Position numbers and translations under genes: made by a program
Assembly: GCA_015501595.1 (NCBI GenBank)
Contig: JADNRX010000031.1
Span: 220,385-284,384, forward strand
Length of the DNA: 64,000 nt
Reading direction: 5' to 3'
DNA from: Hymenopellis radicata
Taxonomy: Eukaryota > Basidiomycota > Agaricomycetes > Agaricales > Physalacriaceae
Notes under the pieces: model-generated
What the model saw: the letters and a program-made list of their open reading frames with translations, nothing else
What the model was told of the DNA's origin: nothing
Database searches by the model: none
Part shown: positions 48,611 to 59,528 of the stretch, one piece after another
Layout: each line of letters begins with the position of its first letter
How positions within the stretch are numbered: the stretch's first letter is position 1

Positions 48611-49963
48611 ATGACGCGTTACCTCTCAACCTTCTTCGTGCTCTTGGCATCGGCTTTGAGTATCAATGCACTCACCTGCCCTCCGAGGGACAACGCAGGC
48701 TCCAGGTTGACTAGCCAGTCCATGGATGGCAGTTTCACCGTCTGCGTCTACCCCGTCGCCAGGACGTGCGAGTACTTCTCTGTATGTCCGCTTCAATATC
48801 CCGGATTTTTCGTAGAACTGACATTGACCAACAAGAACGGATCCTTCAGCTCGGGTTCGAGCGATTGCCCATCTAGCATCTCCCGCCGTGAGCCGGAACC
48901 AGAGGCCAAGGCTGAAGTAGCAACCCGCGCCGCCGCCGTCAGCTGTCCTCCCCGCGACAACGCAGGCTCCCCTTTGCTTAGCACTGGCATGGATGGAAGC
49001 TTCATCGTCTGTGTCTACCAGGTCGCCAGGACCTGCGAGTACTTCTCTGTTCGTCATTTTCTTCCTGTTGTGTGCGCCACACCAGTCTGATGCTCCGCAT
49101 TTAGAACGGCGGCTTCTCCTCCGGTTCCAGCGACTGCCCCTCTAGCATCTCCCGCCGCGAAGTTGAAGTTGAAGCCCGCGCCGCTGCCGTCAGCTGCCCT
49201 CCTCGCGACAACGCGGGCTCGCCCTTGCTCAGCACTGGTACTGACGGTGGCTTCATCGTCTGTGTTTACCAGGTAGCCAGGACCTGCGAGTACTTCTCCG
49301 TTAGTCATTTTCTTCCTATTGTGTGCGCCACACCAGTCTGATTTCGCATTTAGAACGGCGGCTTCTCCTCCGGCTCCAGCGACTGCCCCTCCAGCATCTC
49401 CCGCCGCGAAGTTGAAGTCGAAGCGCGCGCCGCAGCTGTTAGCTGTCCTCCCCGCGACAACGCGGGCTCGCCCTTGCTCAGCACTGGTACTGACGGTGGC
49501 TTCATCGTCTGTGTTTACCAGGTAGCCAGGACCTGCGAGTACTTCTCCGTTAGTTGTTTTCTTCCCTGCATGCCTCAAGCGCCTCATTGACATTCATGAA
49601 TTAGAATGGCGGCTTCTCCTCCGGTTCCAGCGACTGCCCCTCCAGCATCTCCCGCCGCGAAGTTGAAGTCGAAGCGCGCGCCGCCGCCGTCAGCTGCCCT
49701 CCCCGCGACAACGCGGGCTCTCCCCTGCTCAGCACCGGTACTGACGGAAGCTTCATTGTCTGCGTCTACCAAGTCGCTCGGACCTGCGAGTACTTCTCCG
49801 TTAGTCTCTTTTCTTCCTTCTTTACATACCTGTCCAATGCTGACTTTTCTTAAAGAACGGCGGTTTCTCCTCCGGCTCCAGCGACTGCCCATCCAGCATC
49901 TCCCGCCGTGAGGAGAAGAAGCGTGCCATCTCCGCCAAGTTTGCGCGCGCTTTGAAGGCTTGA
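48611..49963 (+). CDS. Secreted precursor of five tandem four-Cys repeats with dibasic linkers
   Basis: The ATG at 48611 gives a clean signal peptide (MTRYLSTFFVLLASALSINA). Five introns at 48782-48835, 49049-49104, 49300-49353, 49549-49604 and 49800-49855, all phase 0 after the codon for Ser in EYFS, splice to 358 residues. The mature part is five repeats of about 65 residues. Each begins CPPRDNAGS, has VCVYxVARTCEYFS and ends GSSDCPSSISRR, so there are four Cys per unit. Linkers REVEVEARAAAVS follow the Arg-Arg pair, a classic Kex2 site, suggesting cutting into separate disulfide-bonded peptides in the Golgi. A basic tail (REEKKRAISAKFARALKA) ends at TGA 49961-49963. Single-unit secreted proteins of this type occur in basidiomycetes with no known function. 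An uncut multidomain wall protein is the alternative. Confidence 0.85.
48677..49909 (+). repeat. Five-copy tandem repeat, about 250-bp period
   Basis: Units start at the first Cys codons 48677, 48944, 49195, 49444 and 49695, giving spacings of 267, 251, 249 and 251 bp. Each unit holds an exon pair plus one intron of 54-56 bp. Units 2-5 are nearly identical in DNA, and introns 2 and 3 share most of their sequence, so the array grew by recent unequal exchange or duplication. Confidence 0.9.
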
Positions 49964-50409
49964 TTAATTAATCACACGGAAACTGATCACTGGTCACTGA
50001 GCTGTCAGATTACTTTAGAAATCTCGACAGTTCACCTCGTCTGGCTCTCGAATCGAATCGGACTCTTGTTGTGTTTTTGAATATGTTTTGTAGTTTGTCT
50101 TGAAATCTTGATCTTGCTTGTCGTCTTCGTCCCGGAACCTTGAAGCACTGCAGTCTGCACATCGACGTTAGCGCCAACGAAAGAAAAGTACACTATATTT
50201 AACAGAAAGGAAAAGGTGGAAACAGCCCGCCGGCTGTCATGCCCCATTCCGAAGATGCACCTTGAACGCTTATCCTACTTGGCGCGTCGTCCTCCAGGAC
50301 GCTGATGGCCACGGCGCTGACGGCCTCTTCCTACGTGAGGAGTACACGTAGACATCGCCCTTGCGCGCCATTTCGTGTCGGTCAAATGATGCGAAACTCG
50401 TCGCCGTCA
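49964..50409. other. Intergenic between convergent genes
   Basis: The stretch holds the 3' flanks of the repeat precursor and the FAN1-like gene. Nothing else is recognised. Confidence 0.4.
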
Positions 50410-53400
50410 TCAAGTCTCGACATTCGCATGCTGCCCCGATCGCCTCGACCGCTTCCGCGTCTTCTTCCGCCCTACCTCCTCTTCTGGTTCAAAATCCGAA
50501 TCTTCCTCTTCCTCGTCCATCCTCTTCCGCTTGTTCAACAATACCACGTTCAGATACTCCACGTTCACCTGTGCGTACTGCAGTGCATCAAGCCACAGCT
50601 AAACCGCACTCATCAGTAACCTGAATGACAAACAAAATGACGCCACTGACCATCTGACCGTCGCTGAACTTCGTGTCTTGAGGCCGGCGAATGTACACAA
50701 ATTTGTATATATCCTCCATCCCCTGCGTGGACGCATCGCTGACCTTCCACACGATGAACTTAGGCATACCGTCTATCCGCGCTCCGTAGTCTTCCCAAAA
50801 TATTTCGCATATTGAGGCTAGTGCAGCGGGCGGTATACACTAGAATCTGATTAGTATCTTCGTCAAAGTTCTGTTCAAAAACAGACAACGTACTGTGACG
50901 ATCTGAAATAAGTCCTCCACTTTGTACAAATCCCACCGCACGCCGACAATCGACAGATCCTTGTCCTTGACAAATTCGTACCCTTCCTCAAAAAGATCCC
51001 GACCCTTCCCCTGCGCAATAGTCTTCAGCCGCGTGGCAACAATATCCTTCCGAGAGGCGAAGAACGATTCCGGGTCTGCAGTATCCAGTGGCGCACATTG
51101 ATGCTGGCTTTGGAATGCGCTGGGGACGTCTGTGAACAGCACGTCATGCATCAAGGTTCCAAATATTGTTGTCACGATTTCCTTGCCAGCCAGCCTAGAA
51201 AGATATGATATCAACCAAGGATCATGAAAAGAAACACCAATGGGCATACACTTCATAACCTTCCTTCTGATATAGCTGGATCGCCTCCGCCTCATATTCC
51301 GGTAGCATTGGCTCTGCAAGCTCCTCCTTCTGTTTGCCCTTGCCCTTCTTTGTGCTCTTTGACGCTTTTTTTGGTCTTGGCCGGGGGACAGACAGATCCT
51401 TTGACGTAGGCACCGTAAACGTCGTATCGGCAACATACCTATCGACTTGGTCTTTCTGCAACACCTCTTCCAGCTCGCGCAAACACCGCAACATTGGGAG
51501 GCGCCAAACTACAGTCATACCCAACCTCAGCATGGCAGACAAAGGAGAAGCGCGAAGAGACCCACCCAAGCCAATCGAAGGATTGGATAATGAGGCACCG
51601 AGATCAAGCGCCTCCTGCATCTCATCCTCGTTCGTCCTCGCCAGACTAATTTGCATTCGTCGCAAGGACCACGCTCCCCGCCGACTCTGCATCCACTCGG
51701 TTTGGCCCAACAGGTCTTCCAGAAGCGTAATTTCTCGCGCGTCGTCCTGGAGCGCTGGTAAAGCGGCATCCACCATGCGAGTCAAAACATGTCCTAATAC
51801 TCGGTCAACATACTGCGAAGCAAACTGATGAGGACTTACCGGGCGAGGCCGACTGCATCCAGGACGGAACCATGCTGCGATGTGTCCTCCAACGCGGAAC
51901 AATGTCGTCGTTTAGCATGTTCATAAGTCGATCCCGAGCGGTAGGATGACTGTCACCGCCTTCAGGAAGATCGCTAGGAGGGTGAGGTTGAGTATCGGCT
52001 TTGGTGTTATCACCAGCCTCCCGAATGAGCGTCATAAACTGGTCCTCGAATTCTAACACTGCCTCGTATGCCAGCAGGTCTGCCCGGCACTTGAATGGCG
52101 ATTTCCGGCTGAGTTTGTAGTCCGGGAATTTAACCGAGTCGGTCCGACTGAGCTCTTCCAATACTGTTGGGAAGAGCATGTCCTCTAGTCGCGGAAGATA
52201 TGAACTAGAAGCGGTTGGTTAGGGCCATGCTTTCGTATCATATCTTATCATACCAGCGATAATGCACAATATAAAGCCGTCGAAGAACCCGTAGATAATC
52301 CTTGTTGAGGCGTATAGACTTTCCTAGAGAACCGTACATTGAACCCCACATAGACGCGCGACTGGGAAATCTTTACCGATTTTCTGCGCAATCAAATCTC
52401 GCAGACGATCTTCTTGCTTAAGCATAGGTGCCTGTCTGATGTGAGTAAAGAGACATATACGACGAATTTACGCCCACCTTTCCCTTTCCTTTATGTGTGC
52501 TGGGTGTGGCCAAGATAGTCTGGTGTCTGACGTGGTGCGTCAAGCGCCGCTTGAAATCTGGAATCTAACAGTCGCTCAGATAGAATGTACTTAAAGGCAG
52601 ATTAAACATACCAGCTCGGCCTTTTTCAGCTTCTTGGGATTGACCTGAAAACCTTTGAAATTGTCGGTTACAAGTTTTTTGAGGTCGTCGAAGGGAATGG
52701 AAGCGAGAACGTCTTCGAGAGGGCGAGTACGCTCCTCATCACATAGACATAAGCGAGTCAGATCTGACGGAGGGGCAGGAAGGGCGTGCGAGGGTCCCGC
52801 CTCTGGTTTGACGTCCTCGTTTTTTATGTCGGGCACCTCTTCGATGGTGGTAAGGTCGAGGGTCGCTTGAACTAGCTGATCCTTCGTAAGCTCCCACTCA
52901 AGAGCGCACTTGTGCAGCTCTTCTGGACGAAACCACTTGTCCTCTTCGTAGTGCCATAACAGACGCACCAGGAGGACGACTGCACCTATCAGAAGCATCA
53001 GGCAAACTACGATTGAGAATTTTCGGGATACTCACTTTTAAAGTGACTTATTCTCCCTAGCAATCGCCATTCGCTCTCCGTAAACAAATCTCGATGTTGT
53101 TCAAGCGTGTAAGCGTCATTAATGAAGCCTAAATAAGTCATCAACTTGATGGTGCAGATGAAGGCACGACCAACTTTCAAACGCGTTCACAAGCAAGGGA
53201 GCCTCCCCTTCCCCAGTCTTCTCCATTCTAATGATTCGCTTCTTGTCATGCTCTGCGACTTCCTGCCGTAGAACATGATCTGAGAGGTCTCGGCCATATA
53301 GCGCGAGCTTTAGGTGGAAAATGGGGTTCGAGTTTTGCATAGAAATGTCGTAGACGCGTTCACACGTAGTTCATGCTCGGCCTGGTGGAAAAGCTGGGAG

Positions 53401-53455
53401 TCGTCTTTGTGGTCGAAGCCAACCTTGGATTGCCACGTGACGGTTTGCCAGACAT
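50410..53455 (-). CDS. FAN1: FAN1-like structure-specific nuclease with altered VRR-NUC residues
   Basis: An ATG at 53453-53455 opens MSGKPSRGNPRLASTTKTTP; an intron (GTGTGA donor, CCTAAAG acceptor) joins it to LALYGRDLSDHVLRQEV. Then come PLLVNAFESFINDAYTLEQH, VVLLVRLLWHYEEDKWFRPE, a SAP-like part (LASIPFDDLKKLVTDNFKGF), a TPR-like helical region with DDAREITLLEDLLGQTEWMQ and RRGAWSLRRMQI, and LAGKEIVTTIFGTLMHDVLF plus GVRWDLYKVEDLFQIV of the VRR-NUC domain. The end is MLWLDALQYAQVNVEYLNVV and an acidic/basic tail to TGA at 50410-50412. FAN1 enzymes cut DNA near interstrand crosslinks in the nucleus. Here the expected PD and EVKGP motifs read GMPKFIVW and KFVYIRRPQD, so catalysis is doubtful. 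Confidence 0.82.
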
Positions 53456-55033
53456 AGCCACACGGTCCGAAAGTCTTGGTGCCGAGCGGCTCCCTTCTGA
53501 GGGCATAATCCTTGCGCATGGCCTGGAAAGACGCAGTATGTGAGAGAATGTGTGCCATTTGTTTCTAAAACTACAATACTATGCTGGTTGTTCCTAAAGC
53601 TACCCAACAAGAACCTCCATGAAATACACTGGCATGAATTCAACGATCTAATGTCAGCCAGTCTTTCGAGGTAGACTTAGAAGCTGGAGAGGGCGTAACT
53701 CACGAACGTCCGTTAAATTGATGTGTAAGAAGCTTCCAGGTGGTGTTCATTTTTGAGAAGATCTCAAGCATGTTTTGGTAGGTCTTCAAGTTTGTTTTCT
53801 TTATACAAGTGTATCATTGTCTTCCAGATTAGACATGTCTGGTGGGTATATCTTCACAACGAAAGTAAGATGCCCTTGTTGTACGCTTCTCTAAGCAGAG
53901 GACACGGGAGGGATAATAACCTCCGAATCTGTGGAACATTCATCAGTACAACGTGGGGATTTTGATAATGAAGGAGCACTAACCCACAATCAATGTCTGA
54001 TCATAAGACGACTACATGTGCATCGTGTATCGTCACCTCAGTTTCGGTGCGTGCCACATCGATGTTATGATACTGAGCACGCAAGTTGAGCGAGGCTTTC
54101 CTCTTCTGAATTGGCCGTCTCTCGCTGGCCACACGCGTGCTCATGCTAGGGCGCGATTTGGGGCTACGAATGTGGAGGTGTGTGAGGTTGAAGTTGAGAG
54201 GTGCGATCATAGTGAGATGTGTGCGGCCCGTGTAAACGATACTAGGCAGAAAGGCTTTCAAGGGTAGGATCTCGATTGTTATTGCAGCAGTTTCGAAGAG
54301 AGGTCTTTATAGAGGAGGACTGCATAGCCTTTCGCGTCATAGGAGGATTTTGGGCTGTGAACTGTCTTTGTTTTCGCAGACAGTCTCTAGCAGGACCCCT
54401 ATGACGCATGAAATGAGATGTCTTCGTAGACGATCGGAGCAAGCAGTCTATTGAGTCGGTTGGGCTCACCAGATATTTCGTATGCCACTAGGACTTCATG
54501 TCTTCCTTCGTTGTTGTTTGAAGGAGTATCAGCCTGAGGCTACCAGTGTGCCTTTGATGCCTGTAAGTCATTGCCGACGATTTGTTCAGGACCCAGGTGC
54601 CCCTTTGCTGCACCGACGCGTCTATATCCAGATTGTAAAACATTAGGCCAAGACAATAGAGTAATCCGAAGTTAGCAGAAAGGCAGACGCACGGTAGTAT
54701 AATAATGCCATTACTTGGATCTCGAAGCGGTCAGTGGCGGTCCGTAAGTACTATCGACGAAGCGCTGGATAGTCAAATGATGGACAAGCCGCGTAATATG
54801 CGGGGGTTTGGCAAGCAGGTCGCACAGGTGTGCGCCGGGCCTGGTCGTCGTCTGCCACACGTCCGAAAGTCCGAAATCGTCTTCCAAACCACTGAGCTGG
54901 TCAATTGCAACAGTACTTTGAACGTTGAACGTTGAACTACTAAATCGTGAATGAAGCTGATTGTTGAGATGTTCATCTAAAATCGTAAGTACCTCGATAA
55001 TAGAACTGTACCAAGTCCCAGTAAGCGATGGAA
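53456..55033. other. Intergenic with possible unassigned minus-strand exons
   Basis: Minus-strand frames at 54001-54261 (start MKAFLPSIVYTG, Arg/Lys-rich) and pieces near 53890-53930 (CPLLREAYNKGILLSL) and 53700-53780 (MLEIFSKMNTTWKLLTHQFN) could be exons of one short gene upstream of FAN1. I could not join them without stops and recognise no family. The rest shows no gene. Confidence 0.25.
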
Positions 55034-55882
55034 TTACGCATTTACATGCACCTCCGGCTCTGGTACATCCTCCATCACAGCAACCGGAATCTCCGCCGCC
55101 TTCTTCAAGTTCTTCGCCATCTCCGCCCGCAGCACCAAATCCTGCACACTACAACGACCCACCAGCGCCCTTCTCTCCGCCGCCTTCTTATACAAATGCT
55201 TCAGCACCTGTCCCGTCTTCAACTGATAGTCGCGATATCTTCATTCACAAGACGTCAGTCAAACACCGAAAAGACTGTCTGTGAACAACGCACGGGTCTT
55301 TATCCGGCGTCGCAAGCCCCAGCTTGCCCATCACCGACACCCGCACCTTTGCCGCGTCCTGCAGCGTAGGCATACCCATCCGCCGAATCCGCTTCGTCGC
55401 GCGCGACGCCAGAACCCGGCTCCTCTCAAGCGGCGACTCAATCGGCGGTATGTAGTGTTTCTTCGCGTTCCGCATAGCCTCCAGGATGCGCACACGGAGC
55501 CGCATACCCTCGTCACTGAGGTCCTTCGGCTCGGAGCCTTTCAACAGATAGTTGTCCAGTCCGCCGTGCTGCAAACTCGTGAGCGCTGGAAAGTATTAGT
55601 ATAACTAGTGACACGCACCTTGGAAATCGTCTTCACCGCGCGTGCAGTCACTTTAAGCTTTATAGTCTCGTTAAGAGCCTCAGAGAACAGCCGTTTGTTT
55701 TGGACGTTGGGTAGCCATGACCGACGTGTTTTGTGCTTCGAAAACGGTACATTGTTACCGTACTGCTTGGATCGTCCTTGGAAAAGACCCTCTTGTGCCC
55801 GTTTAAAGGGCTGCGACGCAACGCCGGCCTTGAGCTCGGGGACAAACACTGCCTTCTTGAGGACAGCAAGTGTCGGGTGCAT
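55034..55882 (-). CDS. MRPL24: Mitochondrial large-subunit ribosomal protein bL28m
   Basis: Three exons splice to about 245 residues. The ATG at 55880-55882 gives MHPTLAVLKKAVFVPELKAG. The bL28 core follows: FKRAQEGLFQGRSKQYGNNV, KTRRSWLPNVQNKRLFSEAL and KLKVTARAVKTISKHGGLDN. An extension (EPKDLSDEGMRLRVRILEAM, AKKHYIPPIESPLERSRV) and a last exon (YRDYQLKTGQVLKHLYKKAA) end at TAA 55034-55036. The length beyond the bacterial L28 core is normal for fungal mitochondrial versions. It binds 21S-type rRNA in the mitoribosome. An in-frame ATG at 55993 would add 37 residues; I prefer the inner start because the added part is not presequence-like. Confidence 0.88.
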
Positions 55883-56084
55883 GACGGCGCTGTCCAAGTT
55901 TGGATTTTTGACACAGCCACCAAAGTCAAAATGTGCACTGGTGCGGGTTATAAATAAATACGGTGCATTTAACGACGAGATATTAGGCTGCATTTGAACT
56001 AAAAACTTTTACAAAAGAGGCCCGAATATTTCCCAGTCTGACCCATCACATTTCTCCACAAACATCATTAGTACTATAGGTTTT

Positions 56085-57817
56085 TCATAGCAGGTCTCCA
56101 AGAGCAGCCATCTCAGGTCCTCCAGATTCCCTCATGCCTATTTCCCAGTCTGTACAGGTCGTTAGGCCGAGGATATCAAGAAGAAAAGCTAAACGTACAG
56201 CTGTATATGATGGTGACGGCCATGAGGATACCAGTACCGCTTCCAATAGCGCCCATCAGGTCGGCGGCAACAGACAAGAGACCGAGGATTGCACCACCAA
56301 AGGCAGCTGCGGTAGGGATAACACGCTTAAGCTCCTTGTACATGGAACCTTCACGATGTCCAGCCATAACCTGACAACCATGTTAGTCTGGAGCGCGAAA
56401 TCATGCAAAAAGCATACCATTTGCTGATCCTTCAGTTGTTTGGCAACGTCGCGGGGGCCAGAGCCAGAAACCTCGATCCATGTCTTGGAGAAGAGGGCAC
56501 ATGCGGAAAGCATAAAAGTGATGTAGAGTGCAGTGTGGATGGGGTCGAGAATGGCTTCCGATATGGTGTGAGGAGGCGACATGTAGTATGCGATACCAGA
56601 GGTGGCAACCAATTGAGGAGAGTCTTCCATTGGCTAAACGATAATTAGTATTTACAAACGATATGTACGAAGCACGAGACATACCTCCCAAACTCCCAAA
56701 AGTCGGACAAAGAGGTTGCTAGGGAAGCGGGTAGCGAGCATCTGCGAGATGATAAAGACGTTGGATGTCAACGCAGACTCCAACATGATGGGCATGTTCG
56801 AGGTGTAGAAGAGCTTGACGGGGTATGAGCCACGCTGTCCGCGGAACCTGTTGCTCTTGACAGGAATTTCAATTCTGAATCCTTGGAGGTAGATAACAGC
56901 AGCGAAAATGACGATGGTTGCAATGAGGTTCATGACGTTGGGGAGACGGTCGCGCCAGAAAGCTTCCCTGAGCGCACGGCCCTTGTCGTTCCAGGTGAAA
57001 AGCAGATGGAACAAGGCGACAATGGCACCCTCGAATTCCGGACCACGACCGGTGTTAATCGTGGTGGGCGAGAAGGCTTTCCAGACGATGGATTCACAGA
57101 TGTTGGTGGCAATGAAAAGGGAGATACCGGAGCCAAGGCCATAGCCCTTTTGCAAGAGCTCGTCGAGGAGGATAACAATGAGTGCGGCGACGACAAGTTG
57201 GATGATGAGAAGAAGACAGACGCCCGCGCCCAAGTCGCTTGGTTGACCGTATAAACCCGTGAGCACGTAAACCGTAGCCTGACCGAGGGAAATTATGAGA
57301 GCAAACACTGTAAACGTGTTAGCCAAAATGCGTATACAAACAAGGGTATCCCCCACATTTCTGCGCGCCCGAAAAGAGAGCCCGATCCTCCTTGAGACCA
57401 AAGTCAACTTCGATGAGGTTAGCACCGGCGAGGAGCTGCATAATCATTCCAGAGGTGACAATGGGACTGATACCCAATTCCATCAACGTTCCGCGGTTAG
57501 AGGCCAAAATGACACGCATCCAGTAGAGAGGATCGGACGAGTCTGACGACATGATACCGTAGAGCGGGACTTGGGAGCAGACCAAGAAAATGAGGAGGGT
57601 GACCGCTGTCCATAATATCTTTTGGTTGAAGGGGACCTGAGCGAGAGCATCAACTTGGGATTGGTAGACACGTAGGAGGTACACCATGCATACCTTGCGA
57701 TCCGGCGACGAGACCTCGGGAAGTATGGGCAGGAAGGGACGGACAAGATTCAGAAACCGAACTGTAGACCGTCAGCGCTGTATTAGGCGGGGAGGGGGCA
57801 AACATACAACCGCTCAT
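56085..57817 (-). CDS. SEC61: Sec61 translocon alpha subunit
   Basis: A tiny first exon (ATG at 57815-57817, MSG) is joined by a GTATGT intron to [20 protein letters not shown], the plug-region start of Sec61 alpha. Then [140 protein letters not shown] and [20 protein letters not shown] follow. The last exons give [20 protein letters not shown] and [20 protein letters not shown], with TGA at 56085-56087. Ten membrane spans form the ER protein-conducting channel. All conserved blocks are intact over about nine exons. Confidence 0.95.
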
Positions 57818-57910
57818 TTTGGGAGAAAGTGAAAGTGATGAGAACCAACTTTTCGTGTCTTGGGAAGGGGACGTGGCAGCCTTATGTAAGCCACCTTCCC
57901 ATAGGGTTTG

Positions 57911-57918
57911 TGACGTCA
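57911..57918. promoter_or_regulatory. CRE-like palindrome TGACGTCA in the SEC61 divergent promoter
   Basis: TGACGTCA is a perfect 8-bp palindrome bound by bZIP (ATF/CREB) factors. It lies in the 113-bp space between the SEC61 start (57817) and the start of the plus-strand gene (57931). bZIP factors including Hac1-type regulators use CRE-related sites, so ER-stress control is possible but inferred. Confidence 0.4.
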
Positions 57919-57930
57919 CATTCTCCAGCC

Positions 57931-59528
57931 ATGTCTACCGTTGAACACGACATTGACTCTACGCTGTCGAGTTTATTCTTCTTACAAGATGGATCCGACC
58001 CCATAACCTGCCACGGGCTCATGCCCCAGTGAACAAACCCTCGGCGCGCCACCTCCTGTCTGTGGTGACATCGATTGCCGCCATTTGTGTTCGTGAACCA
58101 AGCGAGGTCTTCGCGTGCTCCCTCGCCATTTCTCCCGGGTCTTTGAAGATATACCTAGCAGAGAATCATTCGATTCCTCCAGCTACCTCTGCGTATCTTG
58201 ATGGAATCCTTACTCGCCTGGTCGACATATCTGAAGACCCAAATGCATCTGACGATGATTCCTTGAGAAAGCCTGTTATGGCTATACTTGCCGTCGTGCT
58301 TGAGTTCACGCTGCCCAAATTTCTTCACTCCATCTCCAAACATAATGCCAACTGGGACGCACGCATGGCAGATATCGAGAAGCTGGTTTTATCGGATGAC
58401 GAGAGGTCTGCATTTTTGAAACTACAAGAAAGGATTGATGTCGTATTTATATTTGCCCAGAGGTATGCGTCACAGTCCTCCGACGAAATCCTCAGAGACT
58501 TGGCACGAGTTTGAACTACCTCCGCGCCTTGGTCTTGAAATCCCCGACAAGGATGTCATCGCTGCCACGCTCAAAAAAATCGATGTTCGCCTCTCCTTTG
58601 GACGCTGAAGCTGTGATGGCAGAGGATTTGGATCCGGAAAGCATGTCACAAGGTATGAATGCATACTTCTCCTTTCAGTGTGGCTCATCCTACTTATCCA
58701 GGCTTTTCGTTGACTCGCTATGTAGCCCGGATGCTTAGCATCATAGTCCATGTGATGAGGCTAGTAAAGCTGGCAGTCTCGCCGACGTACAAAGATCTTT
58801 TCACCCGGGCAAGGCCACCAACCATCCAGTATCTCACGCCGGTCCCAAGATCTGTTCTCATCGATACGGGCGCTGCCTTGCAGTTTCTCGCTGACAGCCC
58901 CGACGACTCGAGCGACACCTTTTCATCTACTGATGACACCATTCATCGACTCGAGAATGTTCCCATGCTGAGATCACAATATTTCAGCGTCTTCTTAAGG
59001 ATGCGCTAGAAGGACCGCCGGGAGGGCTGTCGCCGTATTGGGTTATCGGTACATCAAAGTTGATGTGTGCAGGATGTTACACGACCATCGCCAGAGCATA
59101 TCCGAAAGTTCTCCAGGACCATGAGACGATCGCCAGAGCATACCCGAAAGTTCTCCAGGACCATGAGTCCCAGCTCAGGAAACTTGTCAGTTTTCTCTTT
59201 ATCTGGTTCGACTGAATGTTCACTTTCTTCTAGAAACCATTTCTTGTGCAGGGTTCTCATGGCAAGGTGTATGCGCCGTGGATTCCTCCAACCCTCTCAA
59301 ACTTGGATGAACTTGTGGGTTTTGATTTTGACAGGAGGGTCAAAAGTGCAACTCTTGATATCATGAAAGATGATTTGATGACTATTGTTAACTCGCGTCG
59401 TCTCGCGGCAGTGGAAGACCTGAGGATGGAGTATTCGACAGTATGTTCAATGTTCTTGTTGATACTTGGCAACACTAACTGGTTTTTAGACCCAAGAGAC
59501 GAAGCAGACCTTCTGCAACGTGCCGTAG
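57931..59528 (+). CDS. Deaminase-like zinc protein with HAE and CxxC motifs
   Basis: The ATG at 57931 (MSTVEHDIDSTLSSLFFLQD) is the likely start; the long frame from 58029 then reads VREPSEVFACSLAISPGSLK and helical sequence (VLSDDERSAFLKLQERIDVV). After introns come SVLIDTGAALQFLADSPDDS and, in another frame, CSHAEITIFQRLLKD (His-Ala-Glu at 58964-58972), then YWVIGTSKLMCAGCYTTIAR (Cys codons 59066 and 59075). HAE plus CxxC after an IGxSKxxC context is the zinc-site pattern of fungal cytidine-deaminase-fold proteins such as the OTT_1508-like family. A 14-residue block TIARAYPKVLQDHE is duplicated next to it. It ends KQTFCNVP at TAG 59526-59528. The frame change before HAE is an intron or a one-base indel. 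Substrate unknown. Confidence 0.5.
59083..59166 (+). repeat. 42-bp tandem duplication inside the deaminase-like gene
   Basis: Positions 59083-59124 and 59125-59166 differ at only a few bases (CC/CG near the start and T/C in CATATCC versus CATACCC). In the reading frame each copy gives TIARAYPKVLQDHE, directly after the CxxC motif, so the duplication is in frame and adds 14 residues. Confidence 0.8.

Noticed and set aside
48611..49963. CRISPR-like array
   Set aside because: The repeat period of about 250 bp is coding with introns, in a eukaryotic gene.
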